Shown here piece by piece: positions 1 to 13,030 of a stretch of DNA of 64,000 nucleotides. The DNA is from Chamaelirium japonicum (taxonomy: Eukaryota > Streptophyta > Magnoliopsida > Liliales > Melanthiaceae), in the NCBI GenBank assembly GCA_947650365.1, contig OX393552.1, forward strand, positions 21,691,512 through 21,755,511. The letters are read 5' to 3'. Position numbers and translations under genes: made by a program. A model generated the notes under the pieces. The model did not search any database, was not told where the DNA came from, and was given only the letters and a program-made list of their open reading frames with translations. Position 1 is the stretch's first letter, and each line of letters begins with the position of its first letter.

Positions 1-1970
1 AGATGTACGATGATTTGCCAGTAAAAGGGTGTGCTCTTCAAGAGATGTAATGTCATCCCAAAGAGCCGTTACAAGAACCAAATATGCATTCAATTCTTCC
101 TTCAGGCTACCATTTTCTCCCTCCATGGATGCAAGCTTTTCCCTCGACTCATCCATATTTGCATTTCTTACTGCGAATTCCTCATGCAAAGTCTCTATTT
201 GTACCATAGAACTTATCTCACATGCTATTAACAGCTCAAGTACTTTTTCTTCAAACACTGCTGCATTGACTGTGGCGATATGATTGCCATTTAATAATGT
301 TTCAATTTCGATCTCGCACGACTTCACCTCATCTACTCCTCTCTGCTGATCGTAAATTAACTGTTCTTCCTTGGCTTTATGGTCTTCAACTTCTTTATGT
401 AACTTGTCATTTTCTTGACGAATAAATGTGATCTCATTTTCTCTTTGCGCATTCTCTTTAGACAAGGTGAAAACCTTATTCTCCAACTCTTCTCTCACCG
501 ACATAGCCCTCTCAATATCCAGTTGAAGAACCTCAAGATTCTTATATGATTCTGTGTTTTTGTCTTGTATGGAAAGGAACCGATGATTTTCTTGTAACAG
601 CTCAATGTCTTTCTGTGCTAAAAGACCTTTCCCCGATTCAATCTCTAGATTCAATTGTTTGCAGAGATCTCTTGTTGTGTGGAGGTCATCCTCTAGATGA
701 ACATTTTCAGCCTCCACTGATGCCAACTTTTCATTCATCAGTCTGATCTCCTGGTCAAGGCCATTCTTAGCTCCACAAAGAGAATCCAGATCACTCCTTA
801 ACGACTGCAGCTCTAATGCTTTCTCTGCGCTAGAACTCCTGAAAATCAAATAGAGGTACTCCATGGTCATAACCTCTGCAAGGACAACACTGTTTTCCTC
901 TTCAAGAGTGTTCGCCTTCTCCCTCAAGTCATAGAATTCCTGCCTTAACTGTTCATTCCTCTCCAGGAGTTCAAGCTCCTTGCTTTGCAGCGCTGACAAC
1001 TCCTCGGTTCTTGTTTTAGATTCTTGCTCAAGAGCGATCTTTTCCATTGTCAGATGCATGACATTCAGCCCCAACTGCTGCAGGATGGTGATGATAACTG
1101 ATTTCCCAAGAAGAAGATGTTGATTCTCATCCTGCGCATCAGAAATAGAATTCAGCAGGCCTCTAATTTCACTCAAAGTGAGCTGCAAAAGAATTTCATC
1201 TTCGATGCCATCCAAAGACTCGCAATCCTTATTGGCGCAGAGTTCCTTCAACATCAGTTGAATCCCCACCTTCAGGTTTCTGTTACGCACCGACGATGCT
1301 GTTAACTTTTCCTTTTGCGCGAGAAGTTCCTGTTTGAGGTCTGAGATCACTTTCTCTGCACATTTTAACTCATCTAGATGCTTCTGACAAGCAACTGAAA
1401 GAATAGAGTTATTTTCATTCGTATCACGTAAACACCTCTGCAAGATGAAATTCTCGATCTGAGCATCCAAGACTTCATATTGTTCCAATTCAAACTCCTC
1501 CTCCCGAAGTCGACCTTCTTCTTGTAGAAGACTTATCTGGTTTTCTAAAGTACTCAGCTGAGATTTGCTGGACAGAATGATGGACATAATAAGAGTTTCA
1601 TACTCTTCTTTTTCTCGTTTGAAGGAATCTTTTAGCTCCATCATATGACGAAGTGGTAAATCCTTTTCCCTCTCTAGATTCAAGTGCCTGACTTCTAAAT
1701 CTTCATACATATTTTCCAGGTTTTCCAGACTCTGGATAGTTCTTTCTACCTGACATGGAAATGATGGAATCAAAACCGATTTACTAATACTAAGAAATTT
1801 GTTATTCATGAAAGAATACAAATGATAAGAGGCCAACAAAAAGAATTTAGAAAGATTGAAGCTTAGAAGATAGAGTAATACAAGGAGCACATGACATGAT
1901 TGACCAAGTTTTCCAAATATTGGGCTAGTCATTAAAACAACAAGAGGGAAGCAACATCAAAGTCCGAGTC

Positions 1971-2019
<49 letters not shown>

Positions 2020-2081
2020 GATTGACCAAGTTTTCCAAGTATTGGGCTAATCATTAAAACAACAAGAGGGAAGCAACATCA

Positions 2082-2172
<91 letters not shown>

Positions 2173-5100
2173 GAATGGAAGGATAAAGGGTTCTTGAAAG
2201 ACATACCTGAGAGACAAGAGTACTCTTTTCAGAAAGAAGACTGAAATTTTGTACATAGAGAGACTGGCAAGATTCTTCCAAGACTTTCGACTTTACTCGT
2301 AAACCTTCAAGTTCCACATTCACATCAGACAGAGAGTTCTCCAAGAATGTATTTCCCTCAGAAAGCTTCTCCATTTCTTGAGCAATAGACTCAACTTGGG
2401 AGACCAGCGCAGCCTTTTCAGATAGATGGATGGAAATCAAGCCTTTAAGAGATCCGCACGACTCTTCCAATGTCTTTATCTTCTCTATTGAACTTTCTAT
2501 CTCAGCATTGGCATCTGACAAAGAAGTTTCCAACACCACATTCTTCTCCGACATCTTCTCCATATGTTTCAGGCTCTCCAAATGAACAACTTTTTCATCC
2601 TCATGCTTCTTGCATATCTCTTTTAGCTCTGCATTTCCGGCTTGCAACTCCTTCACCGTTGCCTGAAGGGACTCAACATTACTATTGACTGCCTCTATTT
2701 TCTCTGTTAACCAACAGTGTCTCTGTTCTAAATCGTTCTTATTTTCTTTTAGACAAGAGAGCTCTTGCTGAAGAACTCTCTTTTCCTCGACATGGACTCC
2801 CACTTCATCTTCAAGCTTCACTTTTGAGTCCTTCAAGAGGATTATTTCATCTTGCAGACTTATTATCTCGAAAGCAGAAGTGAGGATTTGTTCGTTTAGC
2901 CTACCATTGTCCTTCGTAAGCTTTTGTATCTCTTCCTCTAAACCCAATTTACTAAGTTCCATGTCCTTTAACTTCTCAATTCCCCTTTGAACCTCCAGAG
3001 CCAAAGCTCTCCCCTCTTCTTGAGATTGAGAGTGCAACTTCTCCAAACGTACGCGATCGTCTTGTATCGAGATGTTTAGATTCTCCAACTCTTCTTGCTT
3101 CTTACTAAGCTCTTCCTTTTGATCTTTTGCTCTCTGTTTCAACATCTCCACTTCCAACTGTAAAGACCGATTGGCCGTATCCAGCAGAAGACATCGCTCC
3201 TCAGCACTGGTTAATTTCGACACTACCATAAGTATCTCATCATTAAGTTTCTTGAACTCTTCTTGGCAGGACGAAATTTCAGCCTCCATTTTCGATATCC
3301 TTTCCAGGGATAGCTGGTGTTGAAGAAGAGCAGCTTCTTTGTCAGATTCTAAATTGGAGATGGTTTCTTTCAGACTATGAACTGCAGCTTCTACATCATC
3401 TGCTCGCACTGACTTGGATTTGACATGCCCCTTGAGATTCTGGGTTTCCCTTGGTATCTGGGAAACTTCTTCTTGCAGTAGCTTACACTCTGAGTCGTTT
3501 CCTTCATCTTGGGCATTCAAGCCTTTCCTTGCCCTCCCTTCAGCAAACATCCCATTCAATTGTTTTAATCCTTTTTTGCTCGTCAATGCTTCGTTTTCTT
3601 CAGAATATGCCCCATTTCTTTTGATGTCATGAAACTGTGATGGAACATGCAAGGCATCCTTATGTGTATCATCAGAGACAAACATTGAACGAAATGGCGG
3701 AGGCATCTCAGGAGCATGAAGCGCCGCGTCGGTAGCAGAAGATGCGGAGGGAGATTCTTCGGACAATGCAAATGGAATTTGATTGGGAAATGCTTCTGCC
3801 ATGGTTCGCTGAGCCTGACGAAGTGCCCCAGTTGCATGATCATATCTTTCTGCTAAAGCACGGTATGCCCGATAAAATTCCTCGACTAATTTCATAAGCT
3901 CTGGTCGTTTCTTATAGTACATCTCAGCTCTCCTTGCAAAAGAATCAGCATCTTCTTCTATGAGCTTGATCATAGATTTGACCTTGATGTCCATATCTGC
4001 TAAGTTAAAAAAGTGAATTCCCTTGGTGAGATACATCATCCATTAGTTTAATGATACACAGCCATAATGGCAAATAATAGTATTTTTCTATAAATCAGTC
4101 AACTAGTCAAGGAAGAAAAAGAACCGCAAATGGTCTAATTAAGATGGAAACCAAATAAACCAAACTTTTCAGTAGAAACATTTCAGTAACTACGTATCTC
4201 CTTATAGAACCAACCTTCAAACTAATCTGCCGCAATGTATATGATTTGCTAAATACAACTATCAATTCAAGTCCAAGAGGCAAAGATACTTTACAAATGC
4301 TCTAAATGACAGGGACATCTCTAAAGTTCATAGAATCCGTTTGATTGCATTACGATTCTCCAACAATAAATAGGACTTTATGTGGTGGTTAAGATTCAAT
4401 TATCAGCACCTATCTGAAGATGCATCACTTATTCTTACAAAGGGTACAGTTGGTGTGTTGATTAAGAGAGGAAGGGGATATTACTATACAAAACAGTGTT
4501 TTCAGACTCGTTCATACTTGGATGAGTCAACTCATTTTGACTCAACTCGGTCTCAATGAGACCCGACTCGGACCGGTGACTCACAGGCCGCCTGACTCGT
4601 CCGAGCCATGGTCAGACTCGTCTCTGACTCATTTGAGTCATGGTCAGACTCGTTCTGACTCGACTGATCATTTTATCCATTATATTTTTATATTTGCATG
4701 ACTTTGATGCATTTTGTGATACTATTTGGCATATGGATGCAATATATATCTCTAATTTTTTTCAAATTTTTACTGTTTAATCTAATATTATATATATTAA
4801 TCCAACTAGTCACTATGTTTATGACTCTTACGCGCCACGAATCAACTCTTCCGAGTCGCGTCGCTAAGGGTCGTAAAGAGTTGCTTTCCGAGTCCGAGTC
4901 TGAAAACATTGATACAGAGCATAAAAGGAACTTCAAACATCATACCATCGGCGGTGAATTACTACTAGACTATTGGTAGCTCTAAATGCAAAGGTGTAAC
5001 TTCTTAGAAGCTAACTCCACTAGTGCATGTAGAGTTCTTCAAGAGCTGTCTTTATGCCCTCCAACCATAGACAAAGTGAGTTGCCTTCAACAATTACTAG

Positions 5101-8100
5101 TTAGCCAAGGAACTCAAGCTTGGTAATTTACTCAAATATCTCAGACCAATACAACTGGAGATACCTCTATGGATACCCTCTAGGAAAGATCTACTAACCA
5201 CCAAACAAAGAGATCAACATCAACATTAAGTTGTGGACGGGAGTTCAAGGAACCACAAACTTCTCTAACAATGGTGAATATCAAAATTAGCTATCCACAG
5301 TTTCTTCAAACTCACTGCGGTCTAGCCAGCAATTATAGTCAAGGTAGACCTAGACTCTTACATCACATGATCTTACTCTGTCCTCAAAACTATTCAGTTT
5401 TCCCCATTCAAACATTGCACAATATTGGCTCACTGCCTGCCTGCCTCCCAGTTTACCACAATAGATGAATAGATGGAATAAATCATAGAATCCAACTTTA
5501 GAATGAGAGGAGAATCGAAAATCAAACAACAGAGAATATGAGTTTGGTGCGTGTTGAACATTGTCTTTAGAACAGAATTTGCCTCCGTCAATGCACTAGG
5601 CTTCTAGCGATCTATTCCCAAGATACAAACGGACCACAGTATTGGATATTGTGTGCACTGCAAAGTATCCAAACACACTATTGAATATCACTTCTGCTGT
5701 CACAGAAGAATGAACACCCAAAATTTCTCTCTTAGATAATCAATTAAACTAAAATCGAACCTAGGGAGATCCGTTTAAGATAACTGAAGAGACACATAAA
5801 CCAAATTCAAACACAACTGTTGGAAATGACACATCAGGAAACCTTACAATTGAAAACAAGTACCCAGAATTTATTAAAACATTTGGGGGAAAAGGCACCC
5901 AGTCCCATTTACTAGATCCTACCGAGTCGGTTGGGTTCTGACCGAGGGACAAGTTTGTTTGGGAAAAAGAAAAGGCCCCGGCTCCTGGAACGATACATAT
6001 ATGCTAAGTGCAAAGTGTGCCTCAAAAGCACCTAATGTACCCTAAATATCCAATCAACCATCGCACACGTGCGCGCACGTGCGTTACAGTGCTTCGCGCC
6101 ACTCCGATGGATTACACCTTTGCCATAGATCCCTCTTGTCCATAAAGACATAAGTCTTCTCTAAGACTTTACTTATATACCCACCTTCTCCACTTCCCTT
6201 GAGCGATGTGGGACTACAGAAATAGTGTGCATCCCATGTGCAATGTATTTTCCCTTCAAAAGAATGAAAATTTGGATCAACACATGGTTAATGGTATTTG
6301 GAGGGAACCATTCAAATTTTGGGTCACTAGAGTCCAAAAAATCAAAAAAACTTTAGCTCAAAAAAGTAGTACAAAAAGGCCAACCAACCATATGGGAAAG
6401 CATTTGGCCCTAAGTTGGTCTACTAAGAAGGCACAATAAAGCCCAAATACCCAACATCTTTACACTACTCATGATTAGAAGGGAACGATCAAGCAACATA
6501 AAGACCCTCATTTAATTTAGAATAAAATTACATAAAATAACCACAAATAGATGCCGTCGAAGAAGGATCTCCAAAATCAAAAGCTTCATGCAATGTAAAG
6601 GGAGTTGGTTTGTCACAGCTACAGAACTTCTCTAGGAGAAAATTTAACTATTGCAATTTTTTGCATGTTTCATCCTGTGATAATTTCCAGTGGAGGATCC
6701 ATAGGGATAAATTTATGGGATATTTGCATAAGACCTACTAAAACATATTGATATTACAAATATCCCCTCGCTTTGTAAGTTTTATGAATAACGCACTCAC
6801 ATATTCTGGTATTCACTAAAATACACCCATTGTTACCTTTTTGCCCTCGAGTTAAAGTAATTAAACTAAAAAAGTGAGGGGCAAAATGATGAGTTCCATG
6901 ATAATCTAACCCATCCAATTTAACATAGACAGATTCAAATCATTTTTGCAACTTTTTAACCGTAAAATCGGCAAGATATGAATGTGACAAGAACGCATCC
7001 ATTTAACATAGGCAGATTCAAATCATTTTATTCACCTTGTAAAGGACAAACTAGATAAGTTCCATGATAATCTAACCCATCCAATTATTAGAAACATATG
7101 TCTAGTTGTATCTTCCCTAGAATGACTCCCACATATGGTAATGTATCAATATTGCAGAATGAGATTCCTAGATAGGCAACTGTAACTTGCCAGAAGATAA
7201 GAACGGAGGTATGCTTCTTCTATACAACGAATACACCACACCTCAAGAAAGAACATGGAGATGGGATAACCCATATTAGTTTCGAACTATAATTTGGTTT
7301 ACATAAGTTGAAACAATAAAATGCAAAGTTTACTATATTTCATGCACATACTTTTGAAGTTTGTCGGGAAGAAAGTAGATACAATACCATCAGCTACATA
7401 AACATTAGGCAGCTTCAATTTTTAATCAATAAAATAAGTCCAAGATTTAAAGTTTATTGCCAAGAAATAAAATGCTGCATAATGAGCATAAAACTCTAAT
7501 ATGAATGTGGTCTTCAGCGTTGAGATATTAATGAAGGAAAATGAAAGAATGTTTATATAATCTCATACCCCAATATAGCAGCAGTCTAATTTATTTCAGT
7601 TGCAGGATCAAATACATGTATGACAAGTAAAATAAGAAATTAGTTATGGAGAACTATGTTTACCAAGGAATTAAATTTCAGATTTCGACCCTATACCGGA
7701 ATCCTGAAAAAGCGAGATATTTGGCCCAAAATTTTGCGAAATATCCCGATTTTTACGAGACCGTGTGTAACAGAACAGAAAAAACCGAAAATATTGGGAA
7801 TTTCGGCATGCAGATTTTGTTTCGGTACGCTAACAAAAAAAAGAGAGATTTTGCAGTGTTAGCAAAGTATCTCGATTACCCACAAACACCTGAACTTTCA
7901 AGTCAGGCTAGCACCCATAAGACAAAGAAGAGCTTGAACCAAGATGATTGTCTAAATGGCTGAAATCTGTTGAACTTACTCCTAGAGAAAGAGTTCATAG
8001 ATGTTGAAATTTGACTTTCTAAGTGACAACAAGCTATTAAAGTTACTCATAATGCAAGGGCTTTGTTTAGATATTTATCAATGTTTTTTGCGAGAATTAC

Positions 8101-8381
8101 TTCTTTAACTAATCATACTAATCAACGTCGAACAGCAAAAGTAATAATCCGCTCATAAACTTGATTTTTGATCTTTCTTGTTCATAACGTATCACTACTC
8201 ACTAGCTCTATCAATTTCCTTGAAAGAAACTGTATGCAATCCCTCAAACAAGGCAATGAAAAGGAGGAAGATATATACCGGTAAGGTTTTCCTGAAGCCA
8301 TTTAGAATTCTTTGGGCTGATATGACTGTCCCACCACCACGAATACAGGCGTCTGGACTCGGCGTGCGTCAATTTTGCCAT
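1..8381 (-). CDS. NET1: NETWORKED 1 (NET1) family actin-binding coiled-coil protein, 5' three exons, partial
   Basis: Exon 1 is 8381..8279, exon 2 is 3996..2207 and exon 3 starts at 1749 and stays open to base 1, so the 3' end lies outside the window. The ATG at 8381 is chosen because the NAB (KIP1-like) domain follows at once: residues 9-20 include [12 protein letters not shown], then [14 protein letters not shown] across intron 1 and [20 protein letters not shown] (about 45-64), ending near [12 protein letters not shown] (about 95). From about residue 200 to 1,214 the protein is heptad-rich coiled coil (Glu/Lys/Leu). Junctions are canonical: ACCG/GTATAT with CAG/AT (phase 1), and CAG/GTATGT with CAG/GTAGAA (phase 0). 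NET1 proteins link actin filaments to the plasma membrane and plasmodesmata; that role is family knowledge. They are usually about 1,700-1,800 aa, so roughly a third is missing here. Intron 1 is 4.28 kb and intron 2 is 457 bp. The subtype (NET1A-D) is not resolved. Confidence 0.93.
1750..2206 (-). repeat. Tandem duplication with two GA arrays in NET1 intron 2
   Basis: Within intron 2 a segment beginning acatgattgaccaag occurs at 1894 and again at 2016 in the same orientation. Each copy ends in a (GA)n run: 1973-2015 (43 bp) and 2087-2167 (81 bp). The non-repetitive 90 or so bases of the two copies differ at only a few positions, so the duplication is recent. The microsatellite extends an open frame from exon 2 as poly Ser-Leu, but splice signals at 2206 and 1751 remove it. 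Both arrays should vary in length between individuals. Confidence 0.85.
4494..4911. mobile_element. hAT-type MITE in NET1 intron 1
   Basis: The ends are inverted copies: CAGTGTTTTCAGACTCG at 4494-4510 and its complement with one difference at 4895-4911. Flanking 8-mers are atacaaaa (4486-4493) and atacagag (4912-4919), matching at 6 of 8 positions, as expected for a decayed hAT target duplication. The arms are rich in gactcg-like words and the centre is AT-rich. No transposase reading frame is present, so this is a non-autonomous copy. Confidence 0.6.
5530..6456 (-). mobile_element. LTR-like remnant, minus orientation, in NET1 intron 1
   Basis: On the minus strand a stretch starts TGTTGGGTATTTGGG at 6456, has a CCCACATCG block near 6205-6215, a TATA-like TATATAAG near 6173 and a long leader-like tail. 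This is the layout of a copia-type LTR. No matching target duplication or second LTR was found and the far end is a guess. It is fossil sequence with no coding remnant. Confidence 0.35.
6457..8278. other. NET1 intron 1, distal part, no gene seen
   Basis: AT-rich intron sequence. It contains a local direct duplication (tttaacatagacagattcaaatcat-like segments at about 6919 and 7007). A stretch at 7640-7860 is rich in words such as ttttgcgaaat and resembles, only loosely, the unclassified repeat seen at 20.9 and 53.6 kb. The short open frames here have no family resemblance. Confidence 0.5.
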
Positions 8382-9485
8382 TAATCCAACCAAGCAAATC
8401 AACAATATTTGCTTCGATCTCGAAAAGGCTTGATCCTTGTACCAATATAAAAATCTCGGCAACAGATCCAAGCCAGAGCAAGCAGTGAAAGAATTCACCA
8501 GACCCAGTTCAAAAGGCCACTGAATTCAATTCACAAAGCCACTGAATTTAATGAACAAATCGAAGAGATATCCGAAGCTTCGTATTTCCCACCCATGAAA
8601 TCTCACATATTAATGTTAGATTAATTACTCAGAGCTCTGCTTGCGCACACTCAAAATCACCTGATCAACAACAATCACATCAAAAAACAGCAGATGGTAA
8701 TTGGGATCCTTTAAAACCTCAAATTTTTAATGTCAAAAATATAGTAACAATAGGACAACTTGGAAATGGAAGGCAAAAACAAATCCGCGCCGTCGGTTGA
8801 ACAAAACACCGAAAGATCCAACCTTTTTTTTCTTTTTTAGAAACTTAAACAGAGGTTGGAGGTGGATTTTGAACTCATGATCTCCTTAGAGGAAAGATCC
8901 TACCTTTCTCAGCAAGGCTACTACCTAATCAACACTTAATGTGAGTTATGCAATAAGCCTTTGATCTTAATCTACCAAGGCATGATTTTTCTGTAACTGG
9001 ATGTATTAATCAAGATTAAGGAATAGGAACTTACCACCAAAGATTGGAGGTAGAGCCAGATAACAATCAAGAACAGCAGTGTGGATCCCAACCTCAGGAG
9101 AAAACCCAAAAGTCTTTATCTCAACAGAAGCATAACCCCCTGATCATTGATCAACAGCAGCAATAAGGAGGGATAAGACAAACTGATTAAACCCAGTAGA
9201 GAGAAGTACTAGATCATGCGAATCTCTTATCAGATCATGTGAAATCTCATGAAACAACAGAAAGCCTGATTACCCATCATGCCAAAGCCGCTGAATAACT
9301 GAATTAACCACTAAGAATCACAAGAACACGGCTTTCCCGCAACTGGGTGCTGATTGAAATCAGGAAAGAACACCCTTTTAATGGGGAAAAGGATCATACC
9401 ATGGAGAAAATCGAAGTGGGTTCTCGTCAAGCAGCTGTGCTGTAAGATCCCAGCTGCTTTCTCATCCACACTCAGCCCATTTCTG

Positions 9486-9548
<63 letters not shown>

Positions 9549-9760
9549 ACTGCAATTGGCAGGGAAGAACAGAGCAGCGAGGGGAAAAGGAAAGTGGGGT
9601 GTGAGACAAACGGTAGCCGTATGGGAATCGAGGGTGGGGGGGGGTCAATTTTGGTAGAATTGCGGGAATTTGGGATTGGAATCGGGGAGTTACGGCTTAG
9701 AACGATGCTTTAATTTAGTGGGAAACGGACGACCGACAATTCATTTTGGATCACAAGAGA
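8382..9760 (-). promoter_or_regulatory. Probable NET1 5' UTR/promoter region with CT/GA array
   Basis: Upstream of the NET1 ATG the minus strand carries a (GA)n run (plus-strand CT at 9494-9547) and, further out, a TATA-like TATATTAA near 9764-9771. GA-rich 5' leaders are common in plant genes and this window shows another at the TSO1-like gene. A 5' UTR intron between about 9.4 and 8.4 kb is possible, but no splice pair could be decided. The role is inferred from position only. Confidence 0.3.
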
Positions 9761-9771
9761 GCATTAATATA

Positions 9772-11282
9772 GTGGGAGTCGTCCTTTTTTATTTTTTTTC
9801 TTTTTCCTCTGTTCTTGCTGGCATTTGTCTCGGCTTAGACCTTTCGGTGTGGAATCAGAGTCCGGCTGAGGTGAGGGGACTCTTGTTTGCGATTTTTTTA
9901 CGATAATACCCAAACTACTGACCCTCCCTTCAAGTCTTGTATTTCTTTGAACTAATGATATAAAAATATTATTCTATTAATGTTATTGAGATACTTTGGC
10001 CTGCAACGTGCAACCCTGGCTGACTCTCGGTTATCGCACCGTTATCGTCGGCGGCGCCTTCCTACTGTTGTTTGAATCGTCGACTTCCACCCTATTGGTA
10101 GAAAACACTTGCCCTCCATCCGGCAGGTCGTGTAATCTAATCCTATGGATCTTCCTCCTGTTTTTATGGTTGGCTTATATCTTTCATTTGTGGCTAGTTT
10201 GTATTAACATGTGATGTACTGATCGTGAGATATCTCCGAGAGCAAGAGAGAGAGAGACCTATTTAAGACATAAACGCTATAATTGGCACACCGCTTAGAT
10301 TTGGGTGAGTATACAATCACTTGTTTATATCAAATCGTAAGTATCACAATTGAGTCATCGAGAAATGCTATTCCAACAACTAACATGTTATCGGATCACA
10401 ACCTTGTAATGCTTGGCAGTTGGTGTGTGTGTGATTCACGGGTCGAGGTGCATGGTTGTGATCCAGTGCCACATCAGGATGTTCCTGATGGATGAGGATA
10501 CTCGATGCCGAAGCTTCATTTTCCTTTCTCCATACCCAATCCTTCTCTCCACGCTTTCTATCTTCCATCTTCGAAGGATGAACACATTTTCATCTTAATG
10601 CACCCTCTTTAGCGGTCGCCATGTCACTTGTCAAGTGCGATTCATCCATCCGGGGTGCCTGCATTGGATGGCCGCGATGCCATCGGCACCCAAACCGGCT
10701 AATCCGAAATATAAAGGAGTCGATTTATGATCAAGATTCTTCTAGAATAGAAGAAGAGTGGGATCTAAGGCAGGTGAGGGATGCGTGGCTTTTAAGCGAG
10801 CCTAGTAGTAGTAGTAGTAGCCCGTGAGATATCCGCTACCTAAATCACAGTATGGTACGGAATCCCACTATTCCTTTGGTAGCGGGCCTGGTATCCGTCT
10901 GATCGCGATCCTACGGCTAAAACTGGGTCGTAGAACTGGCACAACCGGAAACGGTTAGCAGTTGGGAGGCGGATGCAGAGCACAGTGGGCCCTGGGGTCC
11001 TGAAGGTCATTTCCGTAAAAACAAAGAACAATGCAATGAAGTGGAGTCCGCGTAGGCGATGGCAGTATCGTAGATTATTGAAAAAGGTGTGGGTAGTTTT
11101 GAAGGCGACATTAAAGACTGGGCGGTGGCGGCGTCGCCAGTAGGTGGGGAGATTCGTCCACCCGCAAAAGAAGCCCACGTGCGGAATGTGACGGTCTTTC
11201 ACCACGGAATCCTGATGTTCCAGTCCACACGAGGCACACGCAGTATATATTGAAAGAGTCATGTTGTTTGAACAAAACTGAG
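9772..11282. other. Intergenic, no gene recognised
   Basis: No open frame here resembles a known protein. A short GA run (about 10246-10257) and a (TAG)n stretch (about 10801-10820) are the only simple repeats. The longer minus-strand open frames between 10.8 and 11.7 kb are Ser/Arg/Pro-rich, overlap transposon ends and lack conserved motifs. Confidence 0.5.
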
Positions 11283-12225
11283 GGCATCTCCTGATTGGTG
11301 GGACAATGGTCCATAGGATGAACCCTAGGGGAATGCCACGTGTGCGGATGGTGGCTGGCGATCGGCCGATCGGTGTGGGCAGCGGTGGCCGATGAGTCGA
11401 TGGATTGCAAGCAAGCGGCATCATGTGGTGATCGGCAAACGGCTATCGACATTAGGTGGCATTCGCAGGTGATGACCGATAAGGCCGCTATGGGTCTGTG
11501 ACAGGCGATGGTTGACAAGGGTGGTTGCCAGCTACGGTTAGGGGTGGGACTTGGGTGGGTCTGACCCGAACCCGATCCGCCCAATCCTAACAATGGACAA
11601 ACATGGACAAAACTGATTAAAAACTTGGACAGATTTGGACAATAAAATATCAACCCAATTTTAATTCGAACAGATTTGGGCACTGATCTTCCCAATCCAA
11701 GGAATCCGAGATAGTGACACACTAAGATTGAATGCTTTCGTAGTTTTTTTTATAGAAATCAAAGACTGTCTATTTGATGTTGAATGCTAAGAATTCGTTT
11801 GAAATATGTATAGGATATGCGTTGGACTTTATGTTTTCGTTATGCAAAACAAAGATTTTTTTTATGCAATTCAAAATTTTGTTGGATTTTTTTTTCATCT
11901 ATTTATGTGCACAAGCATTTCTAATTGAGCAACCCATCCATTATTTTGCAAATTGGGCAACCCAAACAACTAGAATGGGCAAGCACGAGTTGGGCTTCCA
12001 CGGGTTGCCCGGGTTTGACGGACAAAATGGGTTAAGGTTTGTGCAAGTCGGGTTGGGCATGGGCAGACCCTTCAACCCGCCCAACCCACCCAAGTCCCAC
12101 CCCTAGCTACAGTGGGGTGGTGGACGGTGACTGACGAAAGTGGTGGTTGACGGGGGCAGTTGCGGCCGATGGCAACCCCCTAGGGTTCATCCCATGGCCC
12201 ATAGTCCGGCCAATCAGGCGATGCC
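11283..12225. repeat. Imperfect inverted repeat enclosing a hAT element
   Basis: A 56-base arm at 11283-11338 (starting ggcatctcctgattgg, containing gatgaaccctagggg) recurs inverted at 12170-12225 with roughly ten differences. The arms frame about 830 bp that include a separate hAT-type insertion. No target duplication for the outer unit was found. Related words (gatgaaccctagg) occur at 19846, so the outer unit may be a dispersed foldback family. Confidence 0.55.
11539..12105. mobile_element. hAT-type non-autonomous element
   Basis: Terminal inverted repeats TAGGGGTGGGACTTGGGTGGG (left, 11539) and its complement (right, ending 12105) begin with the TAGGGGTG motif typical of many plant hAT elements. 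Flanking 8-mers are gctacggt (11531-11538) and gctacagt (12106-12113), 7 of 8 identical. The inside holds short cccgaaccc-like words and AT-rich DNA, with no transposase. Confidence 0.75.
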
Positions 12226-12324
12226 AGCGCTCCATTCATGTGGAGTTGTCCCACCAGATTGTTGAGGGAGAAATTTTCAAGCCGCCTTGATCGGGAACCC
12301 TGCCCCATAGCCTTGATTGAATGT

Positions 12325-12854
12325 TGATGGTTTGTAAAGTTAGAGATTAAAAAGTAGGTAAAAAGAAATAAGACAAGTGGAGTTGTTGTCGAAGTTCGGT
12401 CTTACGACCTACGTCTCCGGACGAGAGGTGCCACTTGGTTTCCACTATAATGAATATAAAGGTGGGGGAGCGTTTTCTCGACAGGCCGAGAGAAGCTTTT
12501 TACAGTAGGGGTTGCACGGAGCAACAAGAAAAGAACAAGGAGGAGAGAAATAAGCTCTAGCTCTGGCTTTGGGATCCTCTCTTCCTCTGATTGAATGACC
12601 AACCCTTTTTCTGAATGCCTTGGGGGGCCTTTTATAACATAGGCAAGTGCCCAATATGACAGTGATGATGTGGCACTGGTTCTGGGCCACCTTGCTGGGC
12701 CCTTATTGGGCCGTTGTGTGGGCCCAATAAGGGGGAGGGCTTGAATTGCGGGTCTTGCAGAGTGGGTCCATAAGCCCGGACGGGCTTACCCACTTGGGCC
12801 GTCGCGCGAGCCCATGCGGCTCTGATCCGGTCCGATACAATTTTTGCACCCACA
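12325..12854 (-). mobile_element. Copia-type solo LTR, minus orientation
   Basis: Read on the minus strand, the unit starts TGTGGGTGCAAAAATTG at 12854, has a TATA-like TTATAAAAGG near 12628-12637 and ends ACAAACCATCA at 12325. Flanks aatgt (12320-12324) and attgt (12855-12859) agree at 4 of 5 bases, a plausible aged target duplication. No internal domain lies on either side, so it appears to be a solo LTR of about 530 bp. Confidence 0.5.
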
Positions 12855-13030
12855 ATTGTCCCTTGTTTAAATAGCATTACTCGTATTAAAAATGTAAACA
12901 ACTTATATATGTATTAATGCATTCTATATGACCCTAAACTGCATTGAGTTACAACAACCAATTTAATTATATTCATAAATTTTAGGGTAATAAGCCTACA
13001 GCCCCCCTTTAACTAACCCAACATTTGGAT

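Noticed and set aside
2054-2206. Ser-Leu-rich tail extending the NET1 exon 2 frame
   Set aside because: It is translation of the GA array past a good GTATGT donor; the coiled coil resumes in phase at 1749.
7646-7963. 105-aa plus-strand open frame in NET1 intron 1
   Set aside because: Composition follows a T/A-rich repeat-like stretch, no family resemblance, and it lies antisense in an intron.
9354-9713. 119-aa plus-strand open frame
   Set aside because: Built on the CT microsatellite with no conserved motif; lies in the probable NET1 upstream region on the opposite strand.
10840-11722. Two minus-strand open frames of about 200 aa
   Set aside because: No conserved motif; they cross the ends of an inverted repeat and a hAT element.
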